From contig NC_040032.1 of the NCBI RefSeq assembly GCF_000972845.2, positions 7,208,394-7,272,393 on the forward strand: DNA of 64,000 bases, in the 5' to 3' direction. Numbering within the stretch: position 1 is the first letter of the stretch; every line of letters begins with the position of its first letter. This document shows positions 26,400 to 40,200 of the stretch, piece by piece. The translations under genes were made by a program, and so were the position numbers. The notes beneath the pieces are model-generated. The model was not told where the DNA came from and ran no database searches. It saw only the letters and a list, made by a program, of their open reading frames with translations. Source of the DNA: Larimichthys crocea (lineage: Eukaryota > Chordata > Actinopteri > Sciaenidae).

Positions 26400-29300
26400 C
26401 ATTCCCTGCTGTGCTTTTTCTATAAAAGGCTGTATATGGAACATCACTTTTTGGACTTTCAACTTTCCCCTTAACGTTATTCTTCCTCTCTGTTTAATCC
26501 GTTCATCCCGCTGAGATCAACATTTGCCTACCTGTTTCCCGATCCATCTGGATTGTGTGGCTTCATGTGGTTACCCACTCCTTCCACAGATGTCTTTTCA
26601 CCACCTCAACTGCCAATAATGTCGAGTCCCCTGTCGGTCCTGCTACCTCCCTCCTCCCATCCTCTTCACCACTTCACTTAACAGAATTGATTGGCTTTTT
26701 TTTTTCTTATCTCTTTCAAATATAGATCCGTTACTGCCGTTATTGGCGCAATCCCCATCCACAGAGCTCTCCTCTCTCCTTTGCCATCTTCAACAACCCT
26801 ACCAACCACGGTCCAGACTCCAGACGAAGGTTTCACAGTCAAATTTTCACCTCCCCCACCTACATATCTGTCTCCTGCCCCCTTCCACATACATTCAGAC
26901 ACACACAGCCTCAGAAAAATGCAAGGATCTGAAATAATATGACACTATTATGATCGTCCAAAAAAAATACACTATTGATTTGTTATTCTCCATAATTCAG
27001 TATTATTACTATAACCCAACATACTATTTTGAAAGCTTGCGTTACCACATTAAGACATGCCCCCTTTATGTCTATGTGCCTTGAAGGTAGTGAGTTATAT
27101 TGATTATCATCCCCACCCCTACTTAGAAGGGCTGAGCTGAAGGTTGCTGGATGGTGAGCGCCACCCCGCTGAGACCACAATGATTACAATTTAGTGTGCG
27201 AAAGCCATGAATGTCATTTGTGCAGAGCAACGTTCCTGTCTTTAGCCACGTCAGCTGCTGGTGAGCCAGAGTCTTAAAGAATGGCAACCCCCCACACACA
27301 CACATCTCTAGAACAGTGGCAATGGAAAGGTCACTCTGACAATCAATACTCTCTGCTCTCTGTTTGCTGGGCTCCGCTTCAGTGTGTCGGACTAATCAGC
27401 CCGCTGCCTGGATAGGAGGATACGTCACAACCTGATAATCAGAGAGGAATGGAAAGAAGAAAGCTTGACTAACAGTGATATATGAGTCAAATTCAGTGTC
27501 TGTACTTTAAAGGGATGTCAGTGGGTATTACTGATCCTTCTGCCACTGTTATCCTCGTCATGATTTATTCGGAGTTGTCGTCATTTTCTCCACAACTGAC
27601 GAGTTGAGATTCCTCTTTCTGTTTTCTTTCTCTGGCCTCAATTTTCATTGAGGAGGTTTTATTGTCTCTTTGGGTATATTAACAGCAACGTGTGTCTCAA
27701 GTGGGCTCACCCTAATTGCATTTGGTCGTGGGCGTACTCGCAGACACAAGCACACAAACTGACTAAGAGAGGTATCTCTGGTCAAATCAGAAGCTCTCCA
27801 GTTTCACTCTAACATTACAGGAACCACAGAGCCAGTAAACCTTCTGTTTAGCCACACTGGCAAACAGTAACCCGACATACTGTGGAGTGATGTGTGAGCA
27901 CGCAGTCACATCTGTATTTATCAGAGTTTCTCTGACCCAACCCATGCTTCTGTTCTTTGCAATGAGCCCCCTTTTTTTTTTTTTTTTACAGCCTGTAGTC
28001 GGCTACGTCTGGTTTTCACCGCTCCATTAAAAGGCATTTTCATTTCAGTTTGTATTAGCTCGCTTTCTGCAGAACTTCTAAAGGATCAGGTTTTCGATTA
28101 TGGCCTCGGAGTGGAAATTGTCCACAAAAAAAGTTCAATTTAAGCAGCAGACTATATCAAGCATACAATCTATGAACACATAATGTAAATAAATAAAATC
28201 AAACAAATCTGGCATTTTTTTTTAAAAGACCAAAACCCATAATGTGTTTCTCAATATGTTCTCTCATATCTCAGTGTGTTTTTTGACTCTCTGCCCTGTC
28301 TGTGGCTCTCAGCCCCAAGCCCATTGGTTCTGCTGCTGATGTAATTCTTTAAAAAGTGGTCACAAATATTTAATTCTAATCTAATCTCGTAATGGCGCTG
28401 TTGGAGTAAATTTAGGGACTATTTTCAGCAGTGGATTAATATACATTGCGTGCGTTAGAGTATTTCCTGCAGCAGGACGTCTGTTTATGTGGGACTGACT
28501 CAAAATAAACTACAATTATTGTTTATAGTAGTGAAGTGAATTACCCAGTAGAACTTGTGGCCCATTAATGTGTTTTTAATATTTTCTGGACAAGAATGAA
28601 TTATTACGGCACACATAGATCACACTTTGGCTGCGTAGCAGTTGTTTTAAGTTCATGTTATATGTAGGAAAATGTAAAGGGAACCACTCAACACTGCCCT
28701 GCAATTCATACGAAGCACGTGGAGTGCATTTCTACCATAAAAGCTTAGTTTTGTGTCAAAAGTTCCACGGCCAAAAATCCCTGTCTGGAACCCCCTCTGT
28801 CACTGACCCTCTAAACATTATTGTTTTGCTTTCATTTGTCCGAATTAGCAAAATCCCTCAATGTTCAACAATAGAGTCAAATGATACATCTGGACCAAGC
28901 TTTAATGAAAGCAGTTATTTGAGATAGATCCGTATTTTGTCTATCAAGCCTGTGCCCTGAACCCAAACATGAGAGAGGAAGTCCCCATCACGTTTGGTAC
29001 AGCTGTAGATGATATGGGTCGGGGTTGGGATAAAGGGGGATACAAGGATATTATGATGAATTTATTGTCAATGCAACCCCATGGGCTTCCTCCCTCTCTC
29101 CCCTCTTCCTCTCCAATGAGAGATTTCTTGGAGGGAAAACTTGCAGATTGAGACCGCTGCAGTGTCCTTGAGCCTTTCTTTGTTCTGACTGTCATCTTCA
29201 GTGGGGAAGTGCTGGGACAGAAACCTCCTGGAGTGCGTAAAGCCTTGTAGCAGAGGCCTTTGCAGGAGAAGATTCCTACGAGCAGGGCAAGTCTCAGGAC

Positions 29301-29500
29301 GCAGACAGTACCCAGAGGGCTGTTTTGCCCTTATCGTCTTTTCAGAGGTCTCTTCCTCCAGCTGTTTAGACTTATTTGTGTGTACTGGAACACAGCTGAA
29401 CATCTGTCCCATGACTGTCAGTGATTGATGTCAGCCTTGTGAGTGATATCACAAACACATATGAACATGAACATATGCATTTCCAGCACAGAGAATACAT
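26400..29500. other. Intergenic, no gene recognised
   Basis: Contains overlapping open frames on both strands near 28,970-29,430 with no splice context and no recognisable product, plus one diverged repeat at about 28,430-28,620. Confidence 0.4.
28430..28620. repeat. Diverged dispersed repeat, copy 1
   Basis: Shares ordered blocks with 46,640-46,870: CAGCAGGAC, then TGTGG(G/A)ACTGA(C/T)TCAAAATAAA-type sequence, TTAC(C/T)CAGT, TGTGGC(C/T)CATT and ATGTGTTTT. The blocks keep the same order and similar spacing, so the two are old copies of one element. Family not identified. Confidence 0.6.
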
Positions 29501-29506
29501 CTGTCC

Positions 29507-29507
<1 letters not shown>

Positions 29508-29538
<31 letters not shown>
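29508..29538. repeat. (TA)n microsatellite
   Basis: About fifteen TA units, interrupted by nothing. Confidence 0.98.
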
Positions 29539-29541
<3 letters not shown>

Positions 29542-30394
29542 TGCATACTGTATGCCGACAACCAGATATGTGCACATGACAGCTTTATTGACTGTCAGCT
29601 CCACAGATCAAGCTTATTTTGGCACGTTTGCACTCTTTGGATGCTCATTTTCTGGGAATCTGTACGTACTTATCTGTATTTGTATGCAGTGTGATGACAA
29701 ACGCGCATCTTTCTAATCTGTCATCGCAAAGATTACATAAAAGAAACACAAGAAGACAAAGGAAGTTTGTCTAATACTGTATAAGCCTGGTGAAAAGCAA
29801 AGAAGAAAAAGCTTTTGTGCTTGGTGACATGGGGATATATTGTACATTTCCCAATTTAAGCTAGCTTTATTTTTTCATTTTACTCACAACAAAAGCCAAG
29901 ACTCTCAAATTCTAATTATTTCTATTTATTTGTATTGAATACTCACCAAAACAACACTGTAACCTTAACCCCGACCTTAAATAAAGTTGTTGAAGTTGCC
30001 TAATCAAAATCTGCCTCAAAGTTATTTTACTTGCTGAAATGTAATCATAAACTAACCCTTCACACACTACTAATAACTACTCCCTGTCTTCAGTACTGTA
30101 TGGTTTGTGCTCAGGTCATGAAATTCTGACATCATGATTGAGGTTATTCATAAATGATGTTGATAATCTGATAAAATGTTCAAAACCCAAATCTTGTTCA
30201 TTCAGTTCCATCATGGAAATGTTTTTGTTCTCGGTAAATATCATTACTGAGGAGCCCACCCACTGTAGCATGTGAAAATGAGTGTGGTCAACTTTAAAAT
30301 CAATGAAAGTTGGATCCATTTGGACTGTAAGCAATATGATCATCTGCGGCACACATTTTGGATTGTAAGTTGTCAGGAAAACAACAGAAACAGC

Positions 30395-30848
30395 CAATGT
30401 TGTAGTCAAGTCATGACCAAGACCAAGATTGTATCAAGACCGAGATTTAGAAGGGTTGAGATAAAGTAAAGCCGAAAACCTGACAATATATGGCCTTTAC
30501 CTTTGGGTGAAGCGTGGTTGCTACATTAAGTCACCTCATTAAGCTTCGCCTTGGAGTGTTCACGAACTACCATGTGTTCTTTGGGACCTGTTTTGCAGAT
30601 GAACTTTTTGTGGTTTAGGAAACCAAATTTGATTCCAAAAGATTTGGCTGATTTCTGATAAACAAATAAATCAGACAATGCACAGACAATTATAAGTAGA
30701 ATCCCCCAGGTTGTGGTCTTGGCCGTTCTTGAACTAAAATCCAGAGCCTTCTTTGTCTGAGACTATGAAAAGACCAAGTAAAAATGCAGTCGATTTCAAG
30801 ACAAGACCGAGACCTTTAAAAAGATCAATCTTGAGTATTACAACACTG
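30395..30848. mobile_element. hAT-like MITE, 454 bp, with 8-bp target duplication
   Basis: The 5' end reads CAATGTTGTAGTCAAG; the reverse complement of the 3' end reads CAGTGTTGTAATACTCAAG. These are related inverted termini of the hAT CAGTGTTG type. The element is flanked by identical 8-mers GAAACAGC at 30387-30394 and 30849-30856, the target-site size made by hAT transposases. The inside is rich in repeated CAAGACC/GAGACC words and encodes no transposase, so it is non-autonomous. Confidence 0.9.
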
Positions 30849-31242
30849 GAAACAGCCATATTCTAAATGCTATTCAAAGTTTGATATAGCCTGAAAAACA
30901 CACATTTCCCATACGTCCTGTTTCTGACTGAGTAGCTGTTAGGCTAAACACCTGTGATAGCCCGAAAAACATCATCCATCTGTCTTGCAGCCATAACAAT
31001 TCATCATAATGTTGGCTATTCCTTCCTCCGAAATGTCCACATAGTCACTGGTTCATTCAAACTTCCAGCACTCCGGCTTGATGTATATATAGGATTCAGT
31101 TTGTCCACATGATGCCAAGCTAAACAGATGACAGCTCGCGTTTCACTGAGAGGAAACCACTGGTCAAATACCAATCTATGTCAGTCTTCCAACTCTAAGT
31201 ATGGTCAGACAACGGTTTCAAGAATACTTTGTGAGACCACAG

Positions 31243-31244
<2 letters not shown>

Positions 31245-31278
<34 letters not shown>

Positions 31279-31307
31279 ACCAATCACATCACACAAGCAT
31301 GTATGCT
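31245..31307. repeat. (AC)n microsatellite with shared unique flank, copy 1
   Basis: AC repeats at 31245-31276 are followed by 31 bases (31277-31307) that recur with one mismatch after another AC tract at 35313-35343. Confidence 0.9.
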
Positions 31308-31859
31308 TGCATGCAAACACATTTACACCGTCTTTTTTCGCAGCAGGCCTCACTCCATTCTCTTTTCTCTTTAATGTTGTAGTCAGAGACAATATCTTTC
31401 TTTTCTTTCCCCAGAAGATTAAAAAATGGAGCTGAGGGTGCTTTTAACTTCCCTGCACCTGGAAATATACACACTCTGCCAAGGTTTTTCCTGGATTTCA
31501 GCTGTAACACGCTAACTGCCACACCAGGGGGTGAAACCAGATGCTTTAAGCAGGACAATGTAATCCTTTTCTTCCACCTTACTCACTGATAAAATGAAAA
31601 TGACCTCTCTGGATGAGCCAAGACACTTTAATCATAAAAAATACTCAATAAAGGCATATGACTGACCTTTTTAGGACTGAATGTCTTTGTTTAAAAAGAA
31701 TTTTTTTGTCTTTCCTACCATTACTGTGAAATATTTTGCCATGAAAAGAAGCTGGCTACTCGTCAGTTTTAGACTTTACACGTGCTGCCATTTTAAGAAG
31801 TGAACTTATGCGACCTAAATTATTTGGCGGTGAACTCCCTCATCTCACCAGTACCAGAT

Positions 31860-33135
31860 GCAGTTTTTTTTTTTTTTTTTGCTATACAGCTCGCATGGTG
31901 CTGACTGTGATGTTGAGAAGTGACGCAGAGGGGTGGTTAACCTCCATTTGACCTTATTGATTATCCCTTTTGCCTGGCCTGATTATATCCAGTGTTTAGT
32001 GTTGCTTTGTAGTAAAACAGGAAACAGAGATGGGTACTGAGATGCTGACATTTCAGGAAAACATACCGCACATGTAAGATGAGATAGAGTCTGACTTACG
32101 CTCCATCACATTCCATGTGAAACACTGACCAGTGCTTTTAATCATTAGATCTCTCTTTCGTGCCAAACTCTCCATAAGGGAAGGGAAGGTCACTTAAACC
32201 GGGATAGAAAAGGAAAGCATTTTATGCCGTTGGTTTTTCCATTCCCTCTGCTTCACAATGGTTGCTATTTCCTAAAATCAGCATTCCCAATCTTTACAAA
32301 AAAGGCCTCATGAAATATTTGGAGCCAAGTACCTTCTGGTCTCCAAGCCAGATCTACAGAGGAACCGCAATTCTATTGTTATTTCAGATTTATGGACAGT
32401 ATGTCATCGACATCCCAGCTGAAATATTTCCTTCGACTTAGTAACTGTGCCTGGGTGAGCCTTTAAAGTCCCCATGAAGTCAAAATTGATAAGTGTTTTT
32501 TATCACAGGCCTACTGCTGTACTGCAGTATCTGGCCTAATATTGACAAAAAAAAGTCATTTTTGAAGTATTTTTGGGTATTCCTCATGATAGTTCGTGTT
32601 TGTCATTTCTTGGTAAATAATAAAAAGGGGCGTGTACTAATTTTGGATCCAATGAAACAGTTTCTCTCTTATGATGCCGCCGGAGCAGAGTGCTTTCTGT
32701 TTGATACAGTCTATGAGTGATTCTGAGGGCTGCTACATGCATCTATGGCTGGGCCTGCTTTTGATTACTGTACAAAGGCACAACTTTATAACTTTATTCA
32801 GTGATTTTGGTGAAACAGAATCATATTTTATACAGAATATATTTATTGGTTTTCCTTCTGTTGTCCTCCAGCTGCTTTGCTTCAACTCTCACTTATAGAG
32901 TTTCTTGATAGACAGTTATTAATTATCTCTAATTAACTGCTACTAACTAAATCTGACATCAGCTGGCAACAGAACCGGGCTCAACAGCTGGACCGGGTCC
33001 GAGCACAGCCAGGGAATAACATTACACTTCCAATGTGATTTATGGACTTATGATGGAAAGATTACTAAGTAGCGAACCGCTAACTGTTGTTAGCTCGGTC
33101 AGGCGTGTCACTAACTGAAGTGAGTCAGCCTCGGG
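31860..33135. other. Intergenic; possible dispersed repeat and upstream region of candidate gene
   Basis: The stretch starting near 32,463 (TTTAAAGTCCCCATGAAGTC) resembles a repeat I associate with fish genomes, but its ends are not visible. CpG dinucleotides become more frequent from about 32,970 towards the ATG at 33136. Confidence 0.3.
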
Positions 33136-33169
33136 ATGCCAAGAGCCAAACCCAGCAAAAAACCACCTG
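33136..33169 (+). CDS. Candidate gene exon 1 (start)
   Basis: ATG followed by 11 codons (MPRAKPSKKPP) and one base, then consensus donor G|GTAAGC. The base composition just upstream is richer in CpG than its surroundings. Confidence 0.42.
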
Positions 33170-35261
33170 GTAAGCTACTGTGTTTCCTGACAGACTGGTC
33201 ACTGCTGGTTTTAAAAGTTGTGTTCGGTCCCAGGTCTTCCATCGTGATGCAAACGCCTGTTATTATGCACATTCAAGTGCGTGTGCAAGAATGTGCACTA
33301 CACTACAGACGCTACATAGTAGTTTTCACTAGTTACAGTTCTATTTCCGATATTGGAAATTGCAATTTCAAGGCAGCATATCGATAATTTAATTTGGAAT
33401 AGTCAGATTTGAATTTTAGTTTCAAATCTAAAATTCCATTTACAATATATGAAATGTAAGAATATATCTATATCTACAACTAACATAGCCAATAGTAAGA
33501 ATTTAATTATTGGTATAAACAACTCACATCCAATAGTGAGAATGTGGGTCAAGCTGTATTTGTCTCTCCAGTCCTGTTACTATCTTACCCTATTCTCAAC
33601 CCTGTCACACCGTTATTTTATTAATTAATGAATTAATTAATTTTTAATTCATGAAAAAGTCACTGAATGTTTATTGAACTCTGTATGACACATCCATAAG
33701 CAATCATGAGAATATTCATTTTATTTCTGAAGTTAAAGTTTAACTTTGATAGAAAATGATGAGCCAATTCAGTATTAGTGTTGCAAAAGTGTGAAGTTTT
33801 ATGTCGTTTTTATATTTGCAATTACTGAATTTCTGTAAGGAACACCTGATTAGTAGGAACATGTTGATTTATTTACAAATAATTATTTCAGACACTTCTG
33901 TTAGGATCCATAAATAAGTTGAAGACTTACAGCGCCCAAATCATAATAATAAAGATTTGACTCCTGAGATGGGAAAATGTGTTTTTCTGAAAGTTAAATT
34001 AGTCCTTCATGTTGTGGATGTTCAGAAAGGTCATGGTCCAAATTGTACCAGTGTTCATAGACAGTGAAGCACATTTCTTAAAACCTTGATAATACAATTA
34101 TAATTTTAGTTTTGAATCTCTCATACCTGTTTGAAATGCTAAGCTCAGTCTCACTTGACATAATATAATACAATAACAACCTGGTCGGTTTTTCTTTAGC
34201 TCACTCTTTCCCACTGCATTGGTTCATACTGTGTGTTTAGGCTTTCGTGAGTGGACATGACCTGAAATACTCCGGAGATGGAGTTAAGCCGGCAGCAGGA
34301 GTTTTAAACAGTAGTCGAGCTTTGATGAGGTCTGCTGCTGCCCTCTGTATTTTAAGAAGAAAAAAAAAAAAGACTGTGCCAAGAACCCAGCTAGTGCATG
34401 CACTGCACCAGCTCGAAGCACACATCCTGAACTCAGATTTAGTAAATTACAATGTGCGCTCCGAGCTCTTTAAAGAGCTAACACTTCCTTTGATGCAGTT
34501 TAATGGAAAGCAGACCGCATACCAACACACATACATTATATGTGCAGTGGACTGAGGTCTACTGAGGTCAGCAGTGTTGGTATAAGGATGTCCTGTTGAT
34601 GTCACTCCAAGGGTGAGGATGGAGTTAGAGGGAAGAGCTCAGCTGGAGTCACTCTGGTGTGCCACTTTGATCCTGATGTGTTTGCTGGAAACCCCATGGC
34701 AACACGAAAGGTAACGTTCACAAATGTCTCTCCAGTGTCACGCCTTACAGCTTCATGTAAACTGTGAATTTTGTATCAATTACACAACACATGAGAGCAG
34801 AGACAGGGTTGTTAAATCCTCCAGGCTCTCTTTGCTGTTTTGACCAAGATGTGTCTCTAATTAGCTCTGATCCAAAAGCACTGCTTGCTCTGATAATTCT
34901 TTTGTTTACTTCAACATGTTGGAACCAAGAAAACAAAAACAAAATCTATGATCATCTTTATTTATGTGTTGTGAAGTATTGGATCCTGATATCTCCATGT
35001 GGTTTGTGTGATTGTGTTTGATTCCAGCAGATGAGCGCTTCCTGACTCTTTTGTTCCTGCAAAAAATAAGAAAATAATACAATGGGGTGAAGGAGGATTA
35101 TGATGGAGTTTATTTTTTTTGTCTCAACAGGTTCAGCAAGCAAAACTCAGATTTATTGACAACAGAGGATAAGAACACACCGGAGGATTTGTCTATGTGA
35201 GTTCAGTTTTGGGGCTGGTATAACTTTTCCATTTATATCACATGTTTCATTGTTTTAGACC

Positions 35262-35314
<53 letters not shown>

Positions 35315-37195
35315 ACCATTCACATCACACAAGCATGTATGCTACACACACATATCATTGTCAACATAATTCTCCCTCATTTTTTTCTTTTTTCGAGGTA
35401 ATTATTGTGAACAAAGTAGAGCCGTAGTCAAGATGATTTGCAGCTTCTATCCCACAGCAGTGGCCGTTTACTGTGATTCTTAAAATTATGACCACATTTT
35501 CCATAAACTACTTCCTTTTGCGAAGAGCATCTTTATTTCTGGTTGACAGTTTTTGTCTTTGCTGAAGAAGATAAACATGTCAGATAAACATAGAAATCTT
35601 GCTGAAGGTCTTTCAGAAACTTCCCATCTGCCCTGGTGAAACGCTATTGTTCAGTTTGTACTGGGAGAGATGAGCTCTGCTCTTGATTCAAATCTTAAAC
35701 TAGATTTAAATAGATGTTATGAATTCTGACCTGAAGGCACAGGATTTGAAATAAATTCTGCCTGAAATGGCTCACAACTCTACGGTTATAGAATAAATTT
35801 AACAATTAACCTCATAATGGTTTGTTGATGTTAAAATGCTTTGGGTGCCAAAGCTTTTGAATGTTTTTCTTTGAAATGACTCATGACTGCTACACAGTGC
35901 CTTCTTCTTCTTCTTCTTCTTCTTCTTTGTTTTTGCTCAGCTTCAGAGACTTTCAGAGAAAAACCGAAGAGAAAAAACAGAAGTTTGAAGAGGGTAAGTG
36001 GGGACACAAGAGTTAGGTAACATAGAAAAAGAGGGTGGGCCAGAGCGTAGGGGCCAGACAGCTAAAGAGGACAAGAATCCGAAGATGATACTGTCACTAA
36101 AATGAAAACCACCTGTAAATTAAAATCATAAAGGCAGCCTGAATCTTCCCTGTAGCCTGGGACTGATCACAATGTCCTCAGGGGGCGTATATATTTGCTC
36201 TACAGAATCAACTCCAAATTAGACTCTCGCACACTGTATCCAAATAAAACTGACATATATTAACATTCACACGCACATAACGTGGGCACACAGGCAGCCC
36301 CGCATGCTCAGAAACAAACACACAGAGTACACTTTGTTTTCTGGTATATTTTTTGATACCAACAGCCCTGCAGGTCTTCTGGACTCGTTCTTGTTCACTT
36401 GCTTCCTATCAAGTACAATCTTAAATCTCGCTCGTTGCCTCCCCCTCCTCCACCACCCCCCGCCGGCCCTCCCTCACCCCCATTCAATCTCCTGTTGCAC
36501 CACACTTAAAATCTCCCTCAGAGAACCACCACATCAGAGAGCGACAGACCTTTAGCATTAGCCAGAGTTGAACAATGCTGGCATGTTCAGCAGTGTGACA
36601 GATGGGCAGAATGAAAGAAAGAACAAGAGGAGCCACAAGCCATATGAAGGGTCTCGTTAAAATCACAGCCCCCTTAGCTGCCATCTTTATTGGGTCGCGA
36701 TCATGACAGCGGCTGCGGGAGTAAAAAGCACGGATGCCTGGTTGATCTTCGCAGGGAGTCTGTCGGGAAGTGTCTCATATTTTTCAAACCCATTGGCATA
36801 ATGCACAGTGAAATAACATTGCATGATTCTATTAGTGTGAACAAGAATGCCTGTGTTCAGCATCGAGAGTTTCTTTTATTGCCCCGCTGAACACCTGGAG
36901 CGCCCGGCGAGGTGCCTGAGCAGTCATCAAAGTAGTTTCACTGTGTGCCCATTGCAGTGGATCTAATGACACACAAATGGGAAAGCCTGTTATGTTTCCC
37001 CTCACACCTTCAACCCCACATGGTGCCCATATTTCCCTTCACACACACTCGTGCACACATAGAAAGAGTGCTTAGTATAACACAATAAGCTCATAACTAT
37101 CAAAGCTCACCGTTTCTCGAACTCTTTCCTGTCTTTGTTGTCAAACCCACCCTGGTTCTCTCTGATGTGCAGGAAATTAAGCAGTTGGAGCGCAG

Positions 37196-37247
<52 letters not shown>

Positions 37248-40200
37248 AACTGCTCAGCTTTAGAGGTAATTAGAGGCCAATGCTGGGAAATGCGATAAAG
37301 CTTATAGCAACACTCAGCAATCACCTAAGGCAATAGCATGTGGTCAAAATCTTTAGCATATAACTTTTGATGACCAATCTGTGAGAGTTCTGTGAGAGGA
37401 GGGAAAACTGAGATGTTGGATTGAGTTTTCAGTCAACGTTAGTTTCAAGTGTCAAGAATCCCAAAGTTACTGAAAGAGAACAAAACTTTGTGTTCCATTT
37501 AATAAAAATATATGGTTTTTGTAAATCTTTGGTAAATCTCAGGATTACATTTTTTTCTGGATGCTGATCAGCAGGAAAAAACAACTCTGCGGATGACCTC
37601 ATGAGAGCAGCTTAATGTATTGACTCTTTCAACACTGACCCAGTTGCTATTGAGATGATTCATTGCGAGATGATGTTATTCCTTCAATAATTTACGCCGC
37701 TATCACTGATAGAGCCAGATCAGATTCTTTCTCTCTGGCATGATTTTAATACCATCTGCATACAGGCTCTCTGCGTACCAGCACTGAGGATCGCTAGCCT
37801 CATAAATGGGCTCTGACATGCCTTCATGTGAAGCTGAGGACGAAATAGCATCGTTAATATATCCATCATGAAGTGTAATTTCATCACGACTTAAGAAAAC
37901 ATTCCACTCAGAAGCAGAAAAAGATGTTTGTCTTCTTCAATTGTTATAGTTCAAATATTGCGCTAAACTTGTCCGGAGAGGCTATATTTTGTTGCTGGTG
38001 GGTAGGAAGCGACTAACAGAGGATGTGGCAATGTGAAGGAATGCATGCTGAGGTTTCCAATTCAAATTATCAATAACTTTTTGTGTGTGTAACTATTTTT
38101 GCATAATTTATTTTCCTGATTGCTGAATGCTGGCTATATATTTCTTTGCTGCGCGCACATATGTGGCTCTACATGTGCGCCAGTCTCTCAGCAGTCTGCC
38201 AGTTGATGTGTTTAATTAATGCACGATGGAGCCTTTCAAGACTGGAGGTTCTGGATTCTGACAGAGTTTTCATATTTTTATTCACTAAAGGAGCTAATTG
38301 TTGGGTTGAACTGACTTTCATGACAGTCGTAACCGCAAAACTCTGTCATGAATTCAAATTTGTGAAGACTCGGGACAAGTTTGTGGGTCTCCAACACACA
38401 TGTGTGAGCTTGACAGAGTATAAACATTTATGGCTATGTCAGCTTGTCATTACACCCTGCTGATTAATAGCGGATGAGGAAGAAATCATCACTTAGACAT
38501 GCACAAATGGAGGTGATTAAGTGTTAGGCAGAAATGAAGACTTTTTTGGTATTTCCTGGCTTTCTCATCCTCTATCCTGTATAAAAACCTCTGTTGTTCT
38601 CCTCCCTATGTTTTTTTGAATAAAAGCACACACTTGGACATCATAAATACACACAAACACACACCCCCTCCAGCTGCCACCACTCTCAGACCGTCACGTC
38701 TAATCTTAATCTAACTCTGTTTATTATTCCTTACAAGCAACTTCCACCCTCTCCATGGAAACGTTCACTATCCCTGGCAATTTGCTGTCTAATCCATAGT
38801 CAGATTGCACTAAAATAGTCCTGCGTACGGTGATTACAGAGCTCAGAGATGAGTGGTCACTGTGATGTGGACAGCCGGTGGGTATCCTAAGCGGTGCAGC
38901 AGATTTTCTGGTTGCGGTTGCACACACACCACCACCTTGCTTTTCCATTTAGGGCTATCTGTGTGTGGAGAGAATGATGGGAAACACAGTGACCAGTCTG
39001 TCCCCATGTAAGCCCTGCGCACAACCGCCTCGACAGCACGGGCATGGTGTCGTGAATGTGTATGGTGTGTTTGAGTTTGTGCGTGTATGAAAGCTGCAGT
39101 AGTTAAATAATAAGTGCCTAATGCATGGAAAATTTGCGAATAAAACAGCGGTCGCTTGGAAGAAAGACGAGCAAACCCACCCACCCCACTTGCCGCAACC
39201 TCAATACCCCCGAAATCCCTGCACCCCGCACCCGACACACTTCACCAACATGAAACAGACTGTCTCTGAGAGGCACAGTGATATTTCAGAAGAAAACATT
39301 AAGTCGTGCCTCTGAGGCAAACGCAGAAAGAAAAGCAACAATTAGGTTAAGAAAGGAGGGGAGCATCAGAGAGGGGGAAGACGCAAAACAAAATAAGAAA
39401 AGAGAAGGGTGCCAGCTGGGGCCACGTGGGTTGTATAAGAAATGTCAGCAGCCTGGAGCATGCAGGTTTACAGATCTCTCTGACTCTGAGTGACTTTGAA
39501 ACACCACAGGGCAGGCGAAATGAAGTCACCATGATGTCAACCTGATCCTCGGAGGTGAGCGACAGCTCACTGTCTTGCTGAAATGAAGACAGCCTCAGTT
39601 TCATGGAAGAGACTGAGAAATGGATTCATCCCAAAGCACTGCAAATAAACACAATGTGGTAGTGGATTACACACAGACACAAAGCTTGACTCGAGAAACT
39701 ACAGAGCCAGAGAGGAATGCATTTTAGCAAATTAACACTTTTTTTTATCGACTTAGCGACGCGAGCCGACATCAGAGCTGGCAAATTCCTTCCATTGTGC
39801 TCAGTAGTCACTGTGCGATGTTATTCTGAACCCTAAACATACACACTATAACTGAGTTTCCGAATGCAATGTGGAGATATAAACAGATAGAGGTGGAACT
39901 AAAACCACTCCTCTTGTTCTACAACACAAATATGATCAACGGGCGGCTGTCAAGATGTCAGAGTGATCTTTTAAAGCAGTTTTTCACATTTTACTGAACC
40001 ATGTAACCACATGTATTATATTTCCAGCTCATATGGACGTAGACGCGCTGGATAAAAATGAAAAATTAGCTGCCAGTCTTGGCTTCTTCTGGAAGTTCAC
40101 AGTCATCTCACTCATTTGCCATTATTTCAGAGCAATATTGCAACAATAATAGCTGTTGCAGATATTTAAATTACTACGGTTCAGAATTTGGAGCCTTTGC

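Noticed and set aside
29068..29412. 114-codon minus-strand open frame
   Set aside because: Overlapped by plus-strand frames, no splice sites or promoter in context, no recognisable motif.
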